Assembly: GCA_002457055.1 (NCBI GenBank)
Contig: NTKT01000011.1
Coordinates: forward strand, 1 to 64,000
DNA length: 64,000 nucleotides
Direction: 5' to 3'
Origin: Rhodobacteraceae bacterium MED-G08
GTDB lineage: Bacteria; Pseudomonadota; Alphaproteobacteria; Rhodobacterales; Rhodobacteraceae
This document shows positions 56,228-64,000 of the stretch, one piece after another (the stretch's first letter is position 1; each line of letters starts with the position of its first letter). A program made the translations under genes and the position numbers. The notes below the pieces were generated by a model that saw only the letters and a program-made list of their open reading frames with translations, was not told the DNA's origin and ran no database searches.

Positions 56228-57835
56228 TTAGTTTGCTTGGCGTCTCAAAAACGCGGGAACTTCTATCTTTTCCTTGTTAGAATCTAATTCTTCATTTTCG
56301 GCATTATAATTATTCTGGCCATTATCTTTATGAGCCTTTGGAATATCATTTTGCGTAGGCTCTGCCTGACCGGTACCTGCCATTCTATTAATTAGCGAGC
56401 CTATACCAAAACGCGGTTTGTCTTTAATCTCTAGGTTCTTGGTGGCAACCATCGGTTTCGAAGTTAAGGTCTGATTATTTGGTGATTTTGATACGGCAGC
56501 ACGAAGACGCTCCATGGTTTCTTTGGACGGAGTACCCGGCGGCGGCGGGGTCAAATTATCAGCACTGGTTTGCTCATTACTACTTTGATTACTTTGCGAG
56601 GCATAAACAGAATTAACTTGCTGATTAAAGGACGTATCTTCACCGGCTATAGTAGGGTCGAATTCAGTTCCAGCTAACTTATTTTGTGTCTTGAATAGAC
56701 CTGGTTCTGTTGAAGGCATAGATACTTCTTTCTCATGATCCTCCATTTTGGCTGAATTAGCCTTCTCTACCAATCCATTTATATTTTTACTCTCTTCCAC
56801 AAAGGAGACCCGCCTTGGCATGTACGAAGATCGTTCTCTTATACTATCAGAAATAGGATTAAGTTTACTAGCAGCGTCTATGCCTGTTGCGACAACTGAT
56901 ACACGCATAACACCTTCCAAATTTGGGTCAAGAGTTGAACCAACAATGATATTTGCCTCTGGATCAACCTCTTCTCTAATCCTATTCGCAGCCTCATCTA
57001 ATTCAAAAAGAGTCAAATCATAACCACCTGTGATATTAATGAGAACACCCTTTGCTCCTCTTAGGCTAATCTCGTCAAGAAGTGGATTTGCAATAGCCTT
57101 TTCGGCCGACTGAATTGCTCGGTCTTCACCGTCAGCTTCTCCAGTGCCCATCATTGCTTTACCCATCTCATCCATGACTGCCCGCACATCTGCAAAATCT
57201 AGATTTATTAAACCGGGACGAACCATTAAATCCGTCACGCCTTTTACACCCTGATACAAGACGTCATCTGCCATACTGAAGGCTTCAGTGAATGTTGTTT
57301 TTTCTGTGGCAATCCTGAATAAATTTTGGTTTGGAATTATAATTAGCGTATCAACCATTTTCTGAAGCGCTTCTACACCTTCCTCTGCCTGACGCATGCG
57401 CTTAACGCCCTCAAATTGGAACGGCTTTGTTACAACACCAACGGTCAACACACCTAACTCTCTAGCAGCTTGGGCTATAATTGGGGCAGCCCCAGTGCCG
57501 GTACCGCCACCCATTCCGGCCGTTATAAAGCACATGTGAGAACCGGCAAGTTGATCAACAATCTGCTCAATGCTTTCTTCAGCGGCAGCTGCGCCCACAG
57601 ATGCTCTGGCGCCAGCCCCTAGACCCTCGGTTACTTTAACTCCAAGCTGTATTTTGCTATTCGCACGGCTCTGCTGAAGCGCCTGAGCATCAGTATTTGC
57701 AGTGACAAAATCAACTCCGTCCAGACTTTTTTCAATCATATTGTTGACGGCATTGCCCCCAGCACCGCCAACGCCGCAAACAGTAATTTTAGGTCGCAGA
57801 TCATTCTGCTCTGGTATCGATAAATTTAAAGTCAT
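56228..57835 (-). CDS. ftsZ: Cell division protein FtsZ
   Basis: 535-residue tubulin-like GTPase that forms the division ring. The tubulin signature [10 protein letters not shown] is near residue 109-118, with NTDAQAL and the T7 loop [11 protein letters not shown]. The core (about 1-320) is followed by a 190-residue variable linker and the C-terminal peptide [13 protein letters not shown], which binds FtsA. The length, linker included, is usual for the alphaproteobacterial group. A 173-bp gap separates it from ftsA, so it probably has its own promoter. Confidence 0.98.
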   Translation of the reverse strand: MTLNLSIPEQNDLRPKITVCGVGGAGGNAVNNMIEKSLDGVDFVTANTDAQALQQSRANSKIQLGVKVTEGLGAGARASVGAAAAEESIEQIVDQLAGSHMCFITAGMGGGTGTGAAPIIAQAARELGVLTVGVVTKPFQFEGVKRMRQAEEGVEALQKMVDTLIIIPNQNLFRIATEKTTFTEAFSMADDVLYQGVKGVTDLMVRPGLINLDFADVRAVMDEMGKAMMGTGEADGEDRAIQSAEKAIANPLLDEISLRGAKGVLINITGGYDLTLFELDEAANRIREEVDPEANIIVGSTLDPNLEGVMRVSVVATGIDAASKLNPISDSIRERSSYMPRRVSFVEESKNINGLVEKANSAKMEDHEKEVSMPSTEPGLFKTQNKLAGTEFDPTIAGEDTSFNQQVNSVYASQSNQSSNEQTSADNLTPPPPGTPSKETMERLRAAVSKSPNNQTLTSKPMVATKNLEIKDKPRFGIGSLINRMAGTGQAEPTQNDIPKAHKDNGQNNYNAENEELDSNKEKIEVPAFLRRQAN

Positions 57836-57909
57836 TGTCAGGTCCGCCCGTTATCCAATAATGGATTTTATTTTTTCGAAATTAATATATGACTCGTTTA
57901 TAACTAAAA

Positions 57910-57975
57910 ATTTATAAAAGGTCACTAAAAAATGACAGATTTATACATAATATAGTATCCACTATTTATAAAAGG
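57910..57975. repeat. 12-bp direct repeat upstream of ftsZ
   Basis: ATTTATAAAAGG occurs at 57910-57921 and 57964-57975, 54 bp apart, in the ftsA-ftsZ gap. On the minus strand these lie in the probable ftsZ promoter and resemble duplicated AT-rich elements. No textbook CtrA site was found. Confidence 0.35.
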
Positions 57976-58008
57976 CTGTTATTTTGATAAGATACCTATA
58001 TATAGATC

Positions 58009-59346
58009 CTACCAATTTTCGCGTAGCCAACGCACAGCTTTCCGAACAGTTCGGGATGAATAACTGGAGTTTGGCAATTCAAAATCCCACCACTCATCTT
58101 GGGGATGCGCCGCAAAAAGTGCTAGCCCAACCAAGGCCGAACAGCTTGATCCAGAATAAGCTTGAGGTAAACGATGTATTCTAAGTGGTCTGCCAATGCG
58201 AACTTGCTGTCCAAGAATACGACTTGCAAGGGTATCTAGGCCAGGAGTCTGACTTGTTCCGCCAGTTAAAACAAACTTTTGACTTTTTAGCTCGTAAAAA
58301 CCTGCTATTTCCAATTGAGCCCGAACATCCTCTAAAATTTCTTCAATACGTGGCCTCATGATACCTATAAGCTCACTGCGGGTTACGGTGCGTCGATCAT
58401 GCTCCCAATCACCTGTTGTTTCGCCCCCAACTTCGATTAAGTCACGATCATCAATACCAGTAGCTATCAAACCCCCATTCTTAGTCTTAATTTTTTCAGC
58501 AACCGCCATAGGAACCTGGAGACCTAACGAAATATCGCGGGTCACATGATTGCCCCCAAGCATTATCGAACCTGCGAAAATCATATGCTTTTTCAGAAAA
58601 ATAGAATAGCTTGTGGAGCCACCACCAAAATCAATACAAACTGCTCCGAGCTCCTGCTCATCTTCTACCAATGTTGATCTGCCAGAAACATAAGCCGCTG
58701 ACGCCACCCCAGCCAACTCTAAATCACACCTTTTTACACAATGAGCCAAATCCCTGATTGTTTTAGCTCTCACAGTAAGTATGTGTAAATCCACGTCCAA
58801 ATTGTTTCCGATTTGGCCCCTAGGGTCTACCAGCCCAGATCGGTGATCTAACGCGAAATTTACAGGCTGTGCATGTAATATTTCTCTGCCATCACCTATA
58901 TCAGGTAAATCGCATGAGCTCAGAACTCGTGCAATATCTTCGTCTCGCACAATTTGATTTTCAATTTTAACAACACCGTTTAATCCATACGAGCGCGGAC
59001 CACCGCCTGAAAAACATGCAATCAAGTGATCAACTCTTAAATTAGCCATTTTCTGAGCAGATTGTAGAACCGTCCGAATTGCCCTCTCTGCTTCTTGCAT
59101 CGAGGATATTTCGCCAAATTCAATTCCACGAGAGCGGGTTATTGCAGATCCAACAACCTGAAACGATGACTGGCCGGCTAAAGATCCCACTTGATCCGAG
59201 GCGAGACTAGGATCCAGACCATCAAAACGTAAAATTAAACACCCAATTTTTGTACTGCCTAAATCTAGTATCGCCAATGCACCACGTTGCAATGCTGATT
59301 GGCGCATTGCTCGCATTGCTCGCTGCAGCTCGTATAAGTCAGCCAT
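58009..59346 (-). CDS. ftsA: Cell division protein FtsA
   Basis: 445-residue actin-like protein that tethers FtsZ to the membrane. Actin-family phosphate and nucleotide loops are LDLGSTKIGCLIL (about 23-35), DFGGGSTSYSIF (about 238) and LTGGTSQTPGL near residue 370. The C-terminal basic amphipathic helix (RTVRKAVRWLRENW) is the membrane anchor. ATG 59346 follows the ftsQ stop by 2 bp. Confidence 0.97.
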   Translation of the reverse strand: MADLYELQRAMRAMRQSALQRGALAILDLGSTKIGCLILRFDGLDPSLASDQVGSLAGQSSFQVVGSAITRSRGIEFGEISSMQEAERAIRTVLQSAQKMANLRVDHLIACFSGGGPRSYGLNGVVKIENQIVRDEDIARVLSSCDLPDIGDGREILHAQPVNFALDHRSGLVDPRGQIGNNLDVDLHILTVRAKTIRDLAHCVKRCDLELAGVASAAYVSGRSTLVEDEQELGAVCIDFGGGSTSYSIFLKKHMIFAGSIMLGGNHVTRDISLGLQVPMAVAEKIKTKNGGLIATGIDDRDLIEVGGETTGDWEHDRRTVTRSELIGIMRPRIEEILEDVRAQLEIAGFYELKSQKFVLTGGTSQTPGLDTLASRILGQQVRIGRPLRIHRLPQAYSGSSCSALVGLALFAAHPQDEWWDFELPNSSYSSRTVRKAVRWLRENW

Positions 59347-59348
59347 TA

Positions 59349-60221
59349 TTATAAATCCCCACTGCTATTGTACATTAAAGTGTCCATGGACACTCCGCGC
59401 ACCCTCACTGTTGGCCGTTCTATTAGTCTCAGATCAATAGTTGATAAATGGCCAGAAAATAACGAGCCCGAGTCATTCATTAACATCATGCGATCAAATG
59501 CGGCTAAAAACTCCCTTTGAGGGAGCAAAATTCGCAGATTGTTGTCTAAGACAAGGTCCCACCGACGTTCCCCAACTCTTATGAAAGCCCTCACCTGATC
59601 CAAAAATTTTCGATTATCTTTCATCAAACTCGATACCTCTGAAACTGCCAGATTTGCGGCTTCACCTATGATCAAGGGAAGTTCAGGATAATCAATCCGC
59701 GAGCTTGCTAATCTTATAAAATTACCATTAACATCAAGAACAGACATCAAATTATTCTTCCGCCAAATAAAAGCCGGCGTGCGCTCCAAAACTTCAATCT
59801 GAAGAACACCGCTTACTGTAATTTTTATAGACGCGGAGGCAACCGCCGGAATATCGTTAACAACTTTGTGGAGGTATTTTATGTCTAAATCAAAATAGCT
59901 CACCGGAAAATCTAATGGTATTATTTCTCTAATTTCGTTTGCCAACTCATCAGAAGCACCATCGATCGCAGCTACTTGTATCATGAATTCAGGTCTTTCA
60001 ACGATTAAACGTTTCAAGTCTTTTTTTAATACATCAATATTTTCCTGAATATTAGTATTAAGAAAAAAAACTAAGGTACCACAAAAAAGAAAAAGCGATG
60101 GCAGCCCTAAAGTGAGAATTAACCGTAATCGGGGCGAAAGCAATAATCGCATTAGGCGGTACGAGACAATCGAAGGAGCGGGATCAATTTTTCTTCCCAG
60201 CTTATATTTCAACGATCGCAT
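59349..60221 (-). CDS. ftsQ: Cell division protein FtsQ
   Basis: 290-residue bitopic membrane protein of the divisome. A cytoplasmic N-terminus leads to one transmembrane helix (about 28-50), a POTRA domain and a beta-domain. ATG 60221 is chosen because GGAGGA lies 6 nt upstream; ATG 60248 would overlap ddl by 40 nt. The real overlap with ddl is 13 nt, so the two are probably coupled. Confidence 0.92.
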   Translation of the reverse strand: MRSLKYKLGRKIDPAPSIVSYRLMRLLLSPRLRLILTLGLPSLFLFCGTLVFFLNTNIQENIDVLKKDLKRLIVERPEFMIQVAAIDGASDELANEIREIIPLDFPVSYFDLDIKYLHKVVNDIPAVASASIKITVSGVLQIEVLERTPAFIWRKNNLMSVLDVNGNFIRLASSRIDYPELPLIIGEAANLAVSEVSSLMKDNRKFLDQVRAFIRVGERRWDLVLDNNLRILLPQREFLAAFDRMMLMNDSGSLFSGHLSTIDLRLIERPTVRVRGVSMDTLMYNSSGDL

Positions 60222-61129
60222 GATGCGTCCTCCACGAGCCAGTGGCATAGATCATTAAAATTAATCCCACAGATCTTTGCTTGTTCTGGGACAAGAGAGG
60301 TAGGTGTCATACCAGGTTGAGTATTAATTTCCAGGAGAATTATTCCATCCAATCCCAAACTTTCATCCCAACGAAAATCCGCTCTACTTATTCCTCGACA
60401 TCCGATCAATTCATGAGCACTGAGAGCATATTCAAGGCATTTTTCTTGGATTATTTTTGGAATTTTGGCAGGCACCTCGTGAATGGATCCGCCTTTTTTG
60501 TATTTGGCATCGTAATCATACCAATTTTGTGTGATTATATCCGTAACAGCTAAAGCTTTTTTACCCATCACAGTTACTGTAAGTTCTCTGCCTGGAATAT
60601 ATTCCTCTACCATAAGAATACTTGGCATGTCAGAAGCAACTTTAAGTGGCGGATCTTCTTTTGGATTTACAAAATAAACGCCAATAGAAGATCCTTCATT
60701 AATTGGTTTTACCACATACGGCTTGTCCAGTGGATGCGAAGTCAATAAACCTGATTTTTCAATCATAAAACCTGGTGCCGTTGGTAAACCAGAATTGGAG
60801 AAAATATGCTTACTTCTCTGTTTATCCATGGCAAGTGCTGACGCCATAACTCCAGAATGAGTATAGGGAATTCTCAACCATTCCAGCAATCCTTGGATAG
60901 ATCCGTCCTCCCCCCATCGACCATGCAGAGCATTAAAAACAACATCAGGTCTTAATTCAGATAAGCGCTGAACAACATCGCGCCCAGCATCAAGCTCTAT
61001 AACCTGAAACTCTTTGCCCCTTAAAGCTGCAGAACATGCCTGTCCAGAAACGAGCGAAACCTCCCTCTCCAAGGAATGGCCACCCATTAGTACTGCAACT
61101 CTGGGACCTTTTCCGCTCGAAATGCCCAT
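60209..61129 (-). CDS. ddl: D-alanine--D-alanine ligase
   Basis: 306-residue ATP-grasp enzyme that makes the D-Ala-D-Ala end of the peptidoglycan stem. The N-terminal VAVLMGGHSLEREVSLVSG, the KPINEGSSIGVY loop and EINTQPGMTPTSLVPEQA are the standard motifs. It precedes ftsQ and overlaps its start. GTGAGG precedes the ATG. murB is 50 bp upstream. Confidence 0.96.
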   Translation of the reverse strand: MGISSGKGPRVAVLMGGHSLEREVSLVSGQACSAALRGKEFQVIELDAGRDVVQRLSELRPDVVFNALHGRWGEDGSIQGLLEWLRIPYTHSGVMASALAMDKQRSKHIFSNSGLPTAPGFMIEKSGLLTSHPLDKPYVVKPINEGSSIGVYFVNPKEDPPLKVASDMPSILMVEEYIPGRELTVTVMGKKALAVTDIITQNWYDYDAKYKKGGSIHEVPAKIPKIIQEKCLEYALSAHELIGCRGISRADFRWDESLGLDGIILLEINTQPGMTPTSLVPEQAKICGINFNDLCHWLVEDASCDR

Positions 61130-61179
61130 CGCCTCACTTGCCCTTTTTAGGCCTTTGCGCCTTTTACATGACGTCTTTT

Positions 61180-62100
61180 TTAAGGATCTCCGACCCTAAT
61201 AATTTCCCACTTTAAATCAATTCCAGAATTTTTGAAAACCTTTTTTCTTACAAGCTCACCCAATTCCTCAAGTTCCAATGCTGTGGCGCCACCGGTGTTC
61301 GTTAAAAAATTTGGGTGCTTTTCATGCATTTTGGCCGCACCCATTTGATAGCCTCTAAGCCCAGCATCCTCAATTACTTTCCAAGCTTTGAGCTTATGAT
61401 CTTCATTCCCCTGGCCTGAACTCGAAAATCCACAAGGATTACGAAACGTACTTCCTGCGGTAACATCCTTAGTTGGCTGCTCATTATCTCTTTTTTGTTT
61501 CTGTATACGCATTTTTTCATGCAAGACCTCAACCTCACCATAAGGCGGTGCAAATGTGACGTTAACTATGACAAGATCAGCTGGTAGAGCTGTATTCCTA
61601 TAGGAGAAAGAAACATCAGTCTTATCTAACTTTACAAGTTCACCACTTCGGTTCACGGCATTTGCTGATACAAAGTAATCTGAAATATATCTTCCATAAC
61701 ACCCCGCATTCATTTTTAGGGCACCGCCTATAGAGCCAGGAATAGTGCGGAGGAATGTTAGGTCATAACCATGATCAGCAGCTGTTCGAGCAACAAAAGC
61801 ATCCAAAGCTGCGGCGCCTGCTACCACTAAGCCATTTGACACCTCAACAGAATTAAATCCCCTACCAAGCCTAACGACTACACCTTTTATACCACCATCC
61901 CGAACAAGAAGATTGGAGCCAACACCTAATGGGAAAAATGAAATATTGTCCGGTAAATTTGACATAAATCTCATCAAATCTTCCAGGTCAGCGGGTTGGA
62001 AAAAATATTCAGCCGGGCCACCTACTCTTAACCACGTCAGTTCAGAAAGCATCCGATTTTTATTAAATTTACCACGAGCTTTAGGAAATTTTACTAGCAT
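61180..62100 (-). CDS. murB: UDP-N-acetylenolpyruvoylglucosamine reductase
   Basis: 306-residue FAD enzyme that makes UDP-MurNAc. FAD-binding blocks are [16 protein letters not shown] and [21 protein letters not shown]; the catalytic serine lies in AGSTFRNP, and the C-terminal EKHPNFLTN has the final proton-donor Glu. ATG 62100 almost abuts the murC stop, so translation is probably coupled. Confidence 0.96.
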   Translation of the reverse strand: MLVKFPKARGKFNKNRMLSELTWLRVGGPAEYFFQPADLEDLMRFMSNLPDNISFFPLGVGSNLLVRDGGIKGVVVRLGRGFNSVEVSNGLVVAGAAALDAFVARTAADHGYDLTFLRTIPGSIGGALKMNAGCYGRYISDYFVSANAVNRSGELVKLDKTDVSFSYRNTALPADLVIVNVTFAPPYGEVEVLHEKMRIQKQKRDNEQPTKDVTAGSTFRNPCGFSSSGQGNEDHKLKAWKVIEDAGLRGYQMGAAKMHEKHPNFLTNTGGATALELEELGELVRKKVFKNSGIDLKWEIIRVGDP

Positions 62101-62101
62101 G

Positions 62102-63505
62102 CTAACACTCAGAATCTAATAATTTTGGAAGGCTATTGGCCCAAGAGCTTATAGTACCAGCCCCAAGACATATCACAATATCGCCAGATTTAGCATTTTT
62201 TGCGATCAGTTGTGACAAGTCTTGTAAATTAGAAACCGCAACAGCATGACGATGGCCGTGACTAACCAAGCCAGTTACGAGATCATCTCTACTTGCTCCT
62301 GGTATTGTCTTTTCTCCAGCGGAATAAACATCCCCAATTGCAACTATGTCGGCGTCATTAAAACAGGAACAAAAATCTTTGAATAGAGCATTAAGACGGG
62401 TATACCTGTGAGGCTGATGAACGGCTATAACTCGTCCCGAACTTATCTGCCTTGCAGCCCTTAATACTGAGGATATCTCAACTGGGTGATGACCATAGTC
62501 ATCAATTATAGTGACACCGTTGACTTCACCCACCTTAGTAAACCTACGATTAACACCCTTAAATTTCGCTAAAGCCTCACGGATTTTAGCATTTTCAATA
62601 CCTAGATGGTGTGCGACCGCAACTGCGCCCAATGCATTTGAAACATTATGGTCGCCAGGCATAGGAAGAACACAGTCCTTAATTGTAAACTTCTCCTGCT
62701 GGAACCAAATATCAAAATAGGCTCGACCATTTTTATAATTTATATTTATTGCCCGAACGTCAGATTGGGCATTTAGGCCAAAGGTTTTTATTCGGCGATC
62801 AGAGATTTTGCCAATAAGTTTTTGCACTTCGGGATGGTCGCTACAGCAAATGGCTAATCCATAAAAAGGAATATTAGAAATAAAATCCAGAAACCCTTTT
62901 CTTAATGACTCGAAGTTACCCCAATGCTCCAAGTGCTCAGGATCTATGTTAGTGACAACCGCTATGGTTGCGGGTAGCCTAGTAAAGGTTCCATCGCTTT
63001 CGTCGGCCTCCACAACCATCCACTCACCATCTCCAGCCCTTGCATTAGAGCCGTACGCATGAATTATTCCTCCATTAATAACTGTGGGATCAAAATCACC
63101 TTCGTCTAACAAAGTAGCGACCAAAGTGGTAGTGGTGGTTTTACCATGTGTGCCAGCTATCGCCACGTTTGATTTCATTCTCATTAGCTCTGCTAACATT
63201 TCGGCTCTTCGTACGACCGGCAAACCTGCGGAACGAGCATAGTTCAACTCAGGGTTTTCCTTATTGATTGCAGACGAAATCACGACAACAGCCGCGTTCT
63301 TGAGGTTATTTTTATCATGGCCAATTTTTATTGACGCACCCATTCGCTCTAATCGTGAAGTAATTTCTGTTTCCTTCAAATCCGAACCTTGAACAGAATA
63401 GCCTTGGTTAATTAAAATTTCCGCAATACCAGACATGCCGATACCACCAATTCCAATAAAATGTATTGGTCCAATTTCTACCGGAAACTTTGTAGAGACA
63501 TTCAT
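62102..63505 (-). CDS. murC: UDP-N-acetylmuramate--L-alanine ligase
   Basis: 467-residue Mur ligase that adds L-Ala to UDP-MurNAc. The ATP loop GTHGKTTTT is near residues 119-127, the N-terminal [16 protein letters not shown] binds UDP, and [11 protein letters not shown] and [10 protein letters not shown] are the central motifs. ATG 63505 is 2 bp after the murG stop. Confidence 0.97.
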   Translation of the reverse strand: MNVSTKFPVEIGPIHFIGIGGIGMSGIAEILINQGYSVQGSDLKETEITSRLERMGASIKIGHDKNNLKNAAVVVISSAINKENPELNYARSAGLPVVRRAEMLAELMRMKSNVAIAGTHGKTTTTTLVATLLDEGDFDPTVINGGIIHAYGSNARAGDGEWMVVEADESDGTFTRLPATIAVVTNIDPEHLEHWGNFESLRKGFLDFISNIPFYGLAICCSDHPEVQKLIGKISDRRIKTFGLNAQSDVRAININYKNGRAYFDIWFQQEKFTIKDCVLPMPGDHNVSNALGAVAVAHHLGIENAKIREALAKFKGVNRRFTKVGEVNGVTIIDDYGHHPVEISSVLRAARQISSGRVIAVHQPHRYTRLNALFKDFCSCFNDADIVAIGDVYSAGEKTIPGASRDDLVTGLVSHGHRHAVAVSNLQDLSQLIAKNAKSGDIVICLGAGTISSWANSLPKLLDSEC

Positions 63506-63507
63506 TA

Positions 63508-64000
63508 CTAAGTTCCCTTTTTTGATGGCTTGGCCGCAAGTGTCGATACTTCTTTTTTTCCTTGTGCCAGATTAAGTATTAAATCAGACAGCATTTTAAC
63601 AGAATTTTTAGAAGACCTATTTAATGCCGCTGCAGCCATTGCCTCAGCTTTCTTTGGGGAAGATAAAAACTTAGTAATGCAATTTGCAAGCTTATCTACA
63701 GTGAAATCATCTTCTGCAAAACTTATGGCTGAATTTACGCTCGTCATGCTTAAGGCATTCACGGACTGCTCATCTCTAATAGCAGATTTTAAAGGAACCA
63801 GAATTGATGGGCGACCAATTGTAGCAATGTCTGCAATAGAAGACGCTCCTGACCTACTTATAACTAGTTGGGCTTCTGAAATTCGCCTAGGCGCATCATC
63901 AAAAAAGCTAGCAACCTCTGCTTTGATGTTGTTTTCAGTGTACAATTTAATCACTCGATTTATATCTTCGGGTCGAGCCTGATGACCGACTCTTATATTT
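63508..64000 (-). CDS. murG: UDP-N-acetylglucosamine transferase MurG (5' end missing)
   Basis: C-terminal 163 residues of MurG; the reading frame stays open to the window edge, so the N-terminal half is outside. The visible part begins [16 protein letters not shown] and holds the acceptor-domain signature [26 protein letters not shown], which binds UDP-GlcNAc. MurG makes lipid II on the cytoplasmic face. It precedes murC by 2 bp. Confidence 0.93.
   Translation of the reverse strand, partial: NIRVGHQARPEDINRVIKLYTENNIKAEVASFFDDAPRRISEAQLVISRSGASSIADIATIGRPSILVPLKSAIRDEQSVNALSMTSVNSAISFAEDDFTVDKLANCITKFLSSPKKAEAMAAAALNRSSKNSVKMLSDLILNLAQGKKEVSTLAAKPSKKGT

Overview
The window is a chromosomal segment of a low-GC (about 40% by eye, not computed) marine alphaproteobacterium, most likely a streamlined Rhodobacterales/Roseobacter-group organism. 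The inference rests on gene order (tig-tgt, glnB-glnA, acnA / ccmGDCBA / secFD-yajC / serS, soxBDAG, and a dcw cluster murG-murC-murB-ddl-ftsQ-ftsA-ftsZ-lpxC), on the DMSP lyase DddP, and on Atm1-type and CcmI proteins typical of the group. Strains of the HTCC2255 type would fit the base composition, but no database was consulted. No insertion sequence, prophage, CRISPR array or rRNA was seen.

Layout. 1-7.7 kb: an accessory sugar-uptake locus with a LacI-family regulator, a solute-binding protein, two permeases, a large ADP-ribosylglycohydrolase-family protein carrying extra C-terminal beta-rich domains, and a convergent ATPase gene. The same 16-bp palindrome lies at both outer promoters, which marks the locus as one LacI regulon. 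7.8-15 kb: tRNA-Asp, lon, tRNA-Val, a small cyclic-nucleotide-binding protein, a 49-residue membrane protein, tgt (apparently without a canonical start codon), tig, a cupin and tRNA-Leu. 15-23.6 kb: glnB-glnA, a DUF3445 haem-oxygenase-like gene, dddP, purB and acnA. 23.6-35.2 kb: ccmABCDG, a TauE/SafE permease coupled to secF, secD, yajC, serS, and yfgM-bamB-der. 35.3-45.9 kb: an RND efflux pair, an Atm1-type ABC exporter, a LysM protein, a LOG-family enzyme, RarD and sodB. 46-51.2 kb: soxBDAG for sarcosine. 51.4-54.1 kb: ccmI, ruvX, a DUF1289 protein and a 2-oxoglutarate-dioxygenase-like protein. 54.2-64 kb: kdsB, lpxC and the division/cell-wall cluster, running off the right edge inside murG.

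How it fits together. Most of the window is housekeeping: protein quality control and export, nitrogen sensing, TCA cycle, cytochrome c maturation, outer-membrane assembly and septation. On this sit algal-osmolyte functions: DMSP cleavage (DddP), sarcosine oxidation (SoxBDAG), a possible oxidative N-demethylase (DUF3445) and sugar uptake. The most original locus is the LacI/ABC/ADP-ribosylglycohydrolase regulon. The most unusual single-gene observation is the likely AUA start of tgt. Several untested regulatory sites (glnB, acnA, the RND operon, ftsZ) and a 49-codon NfeD-like mini-protein are also recorded.
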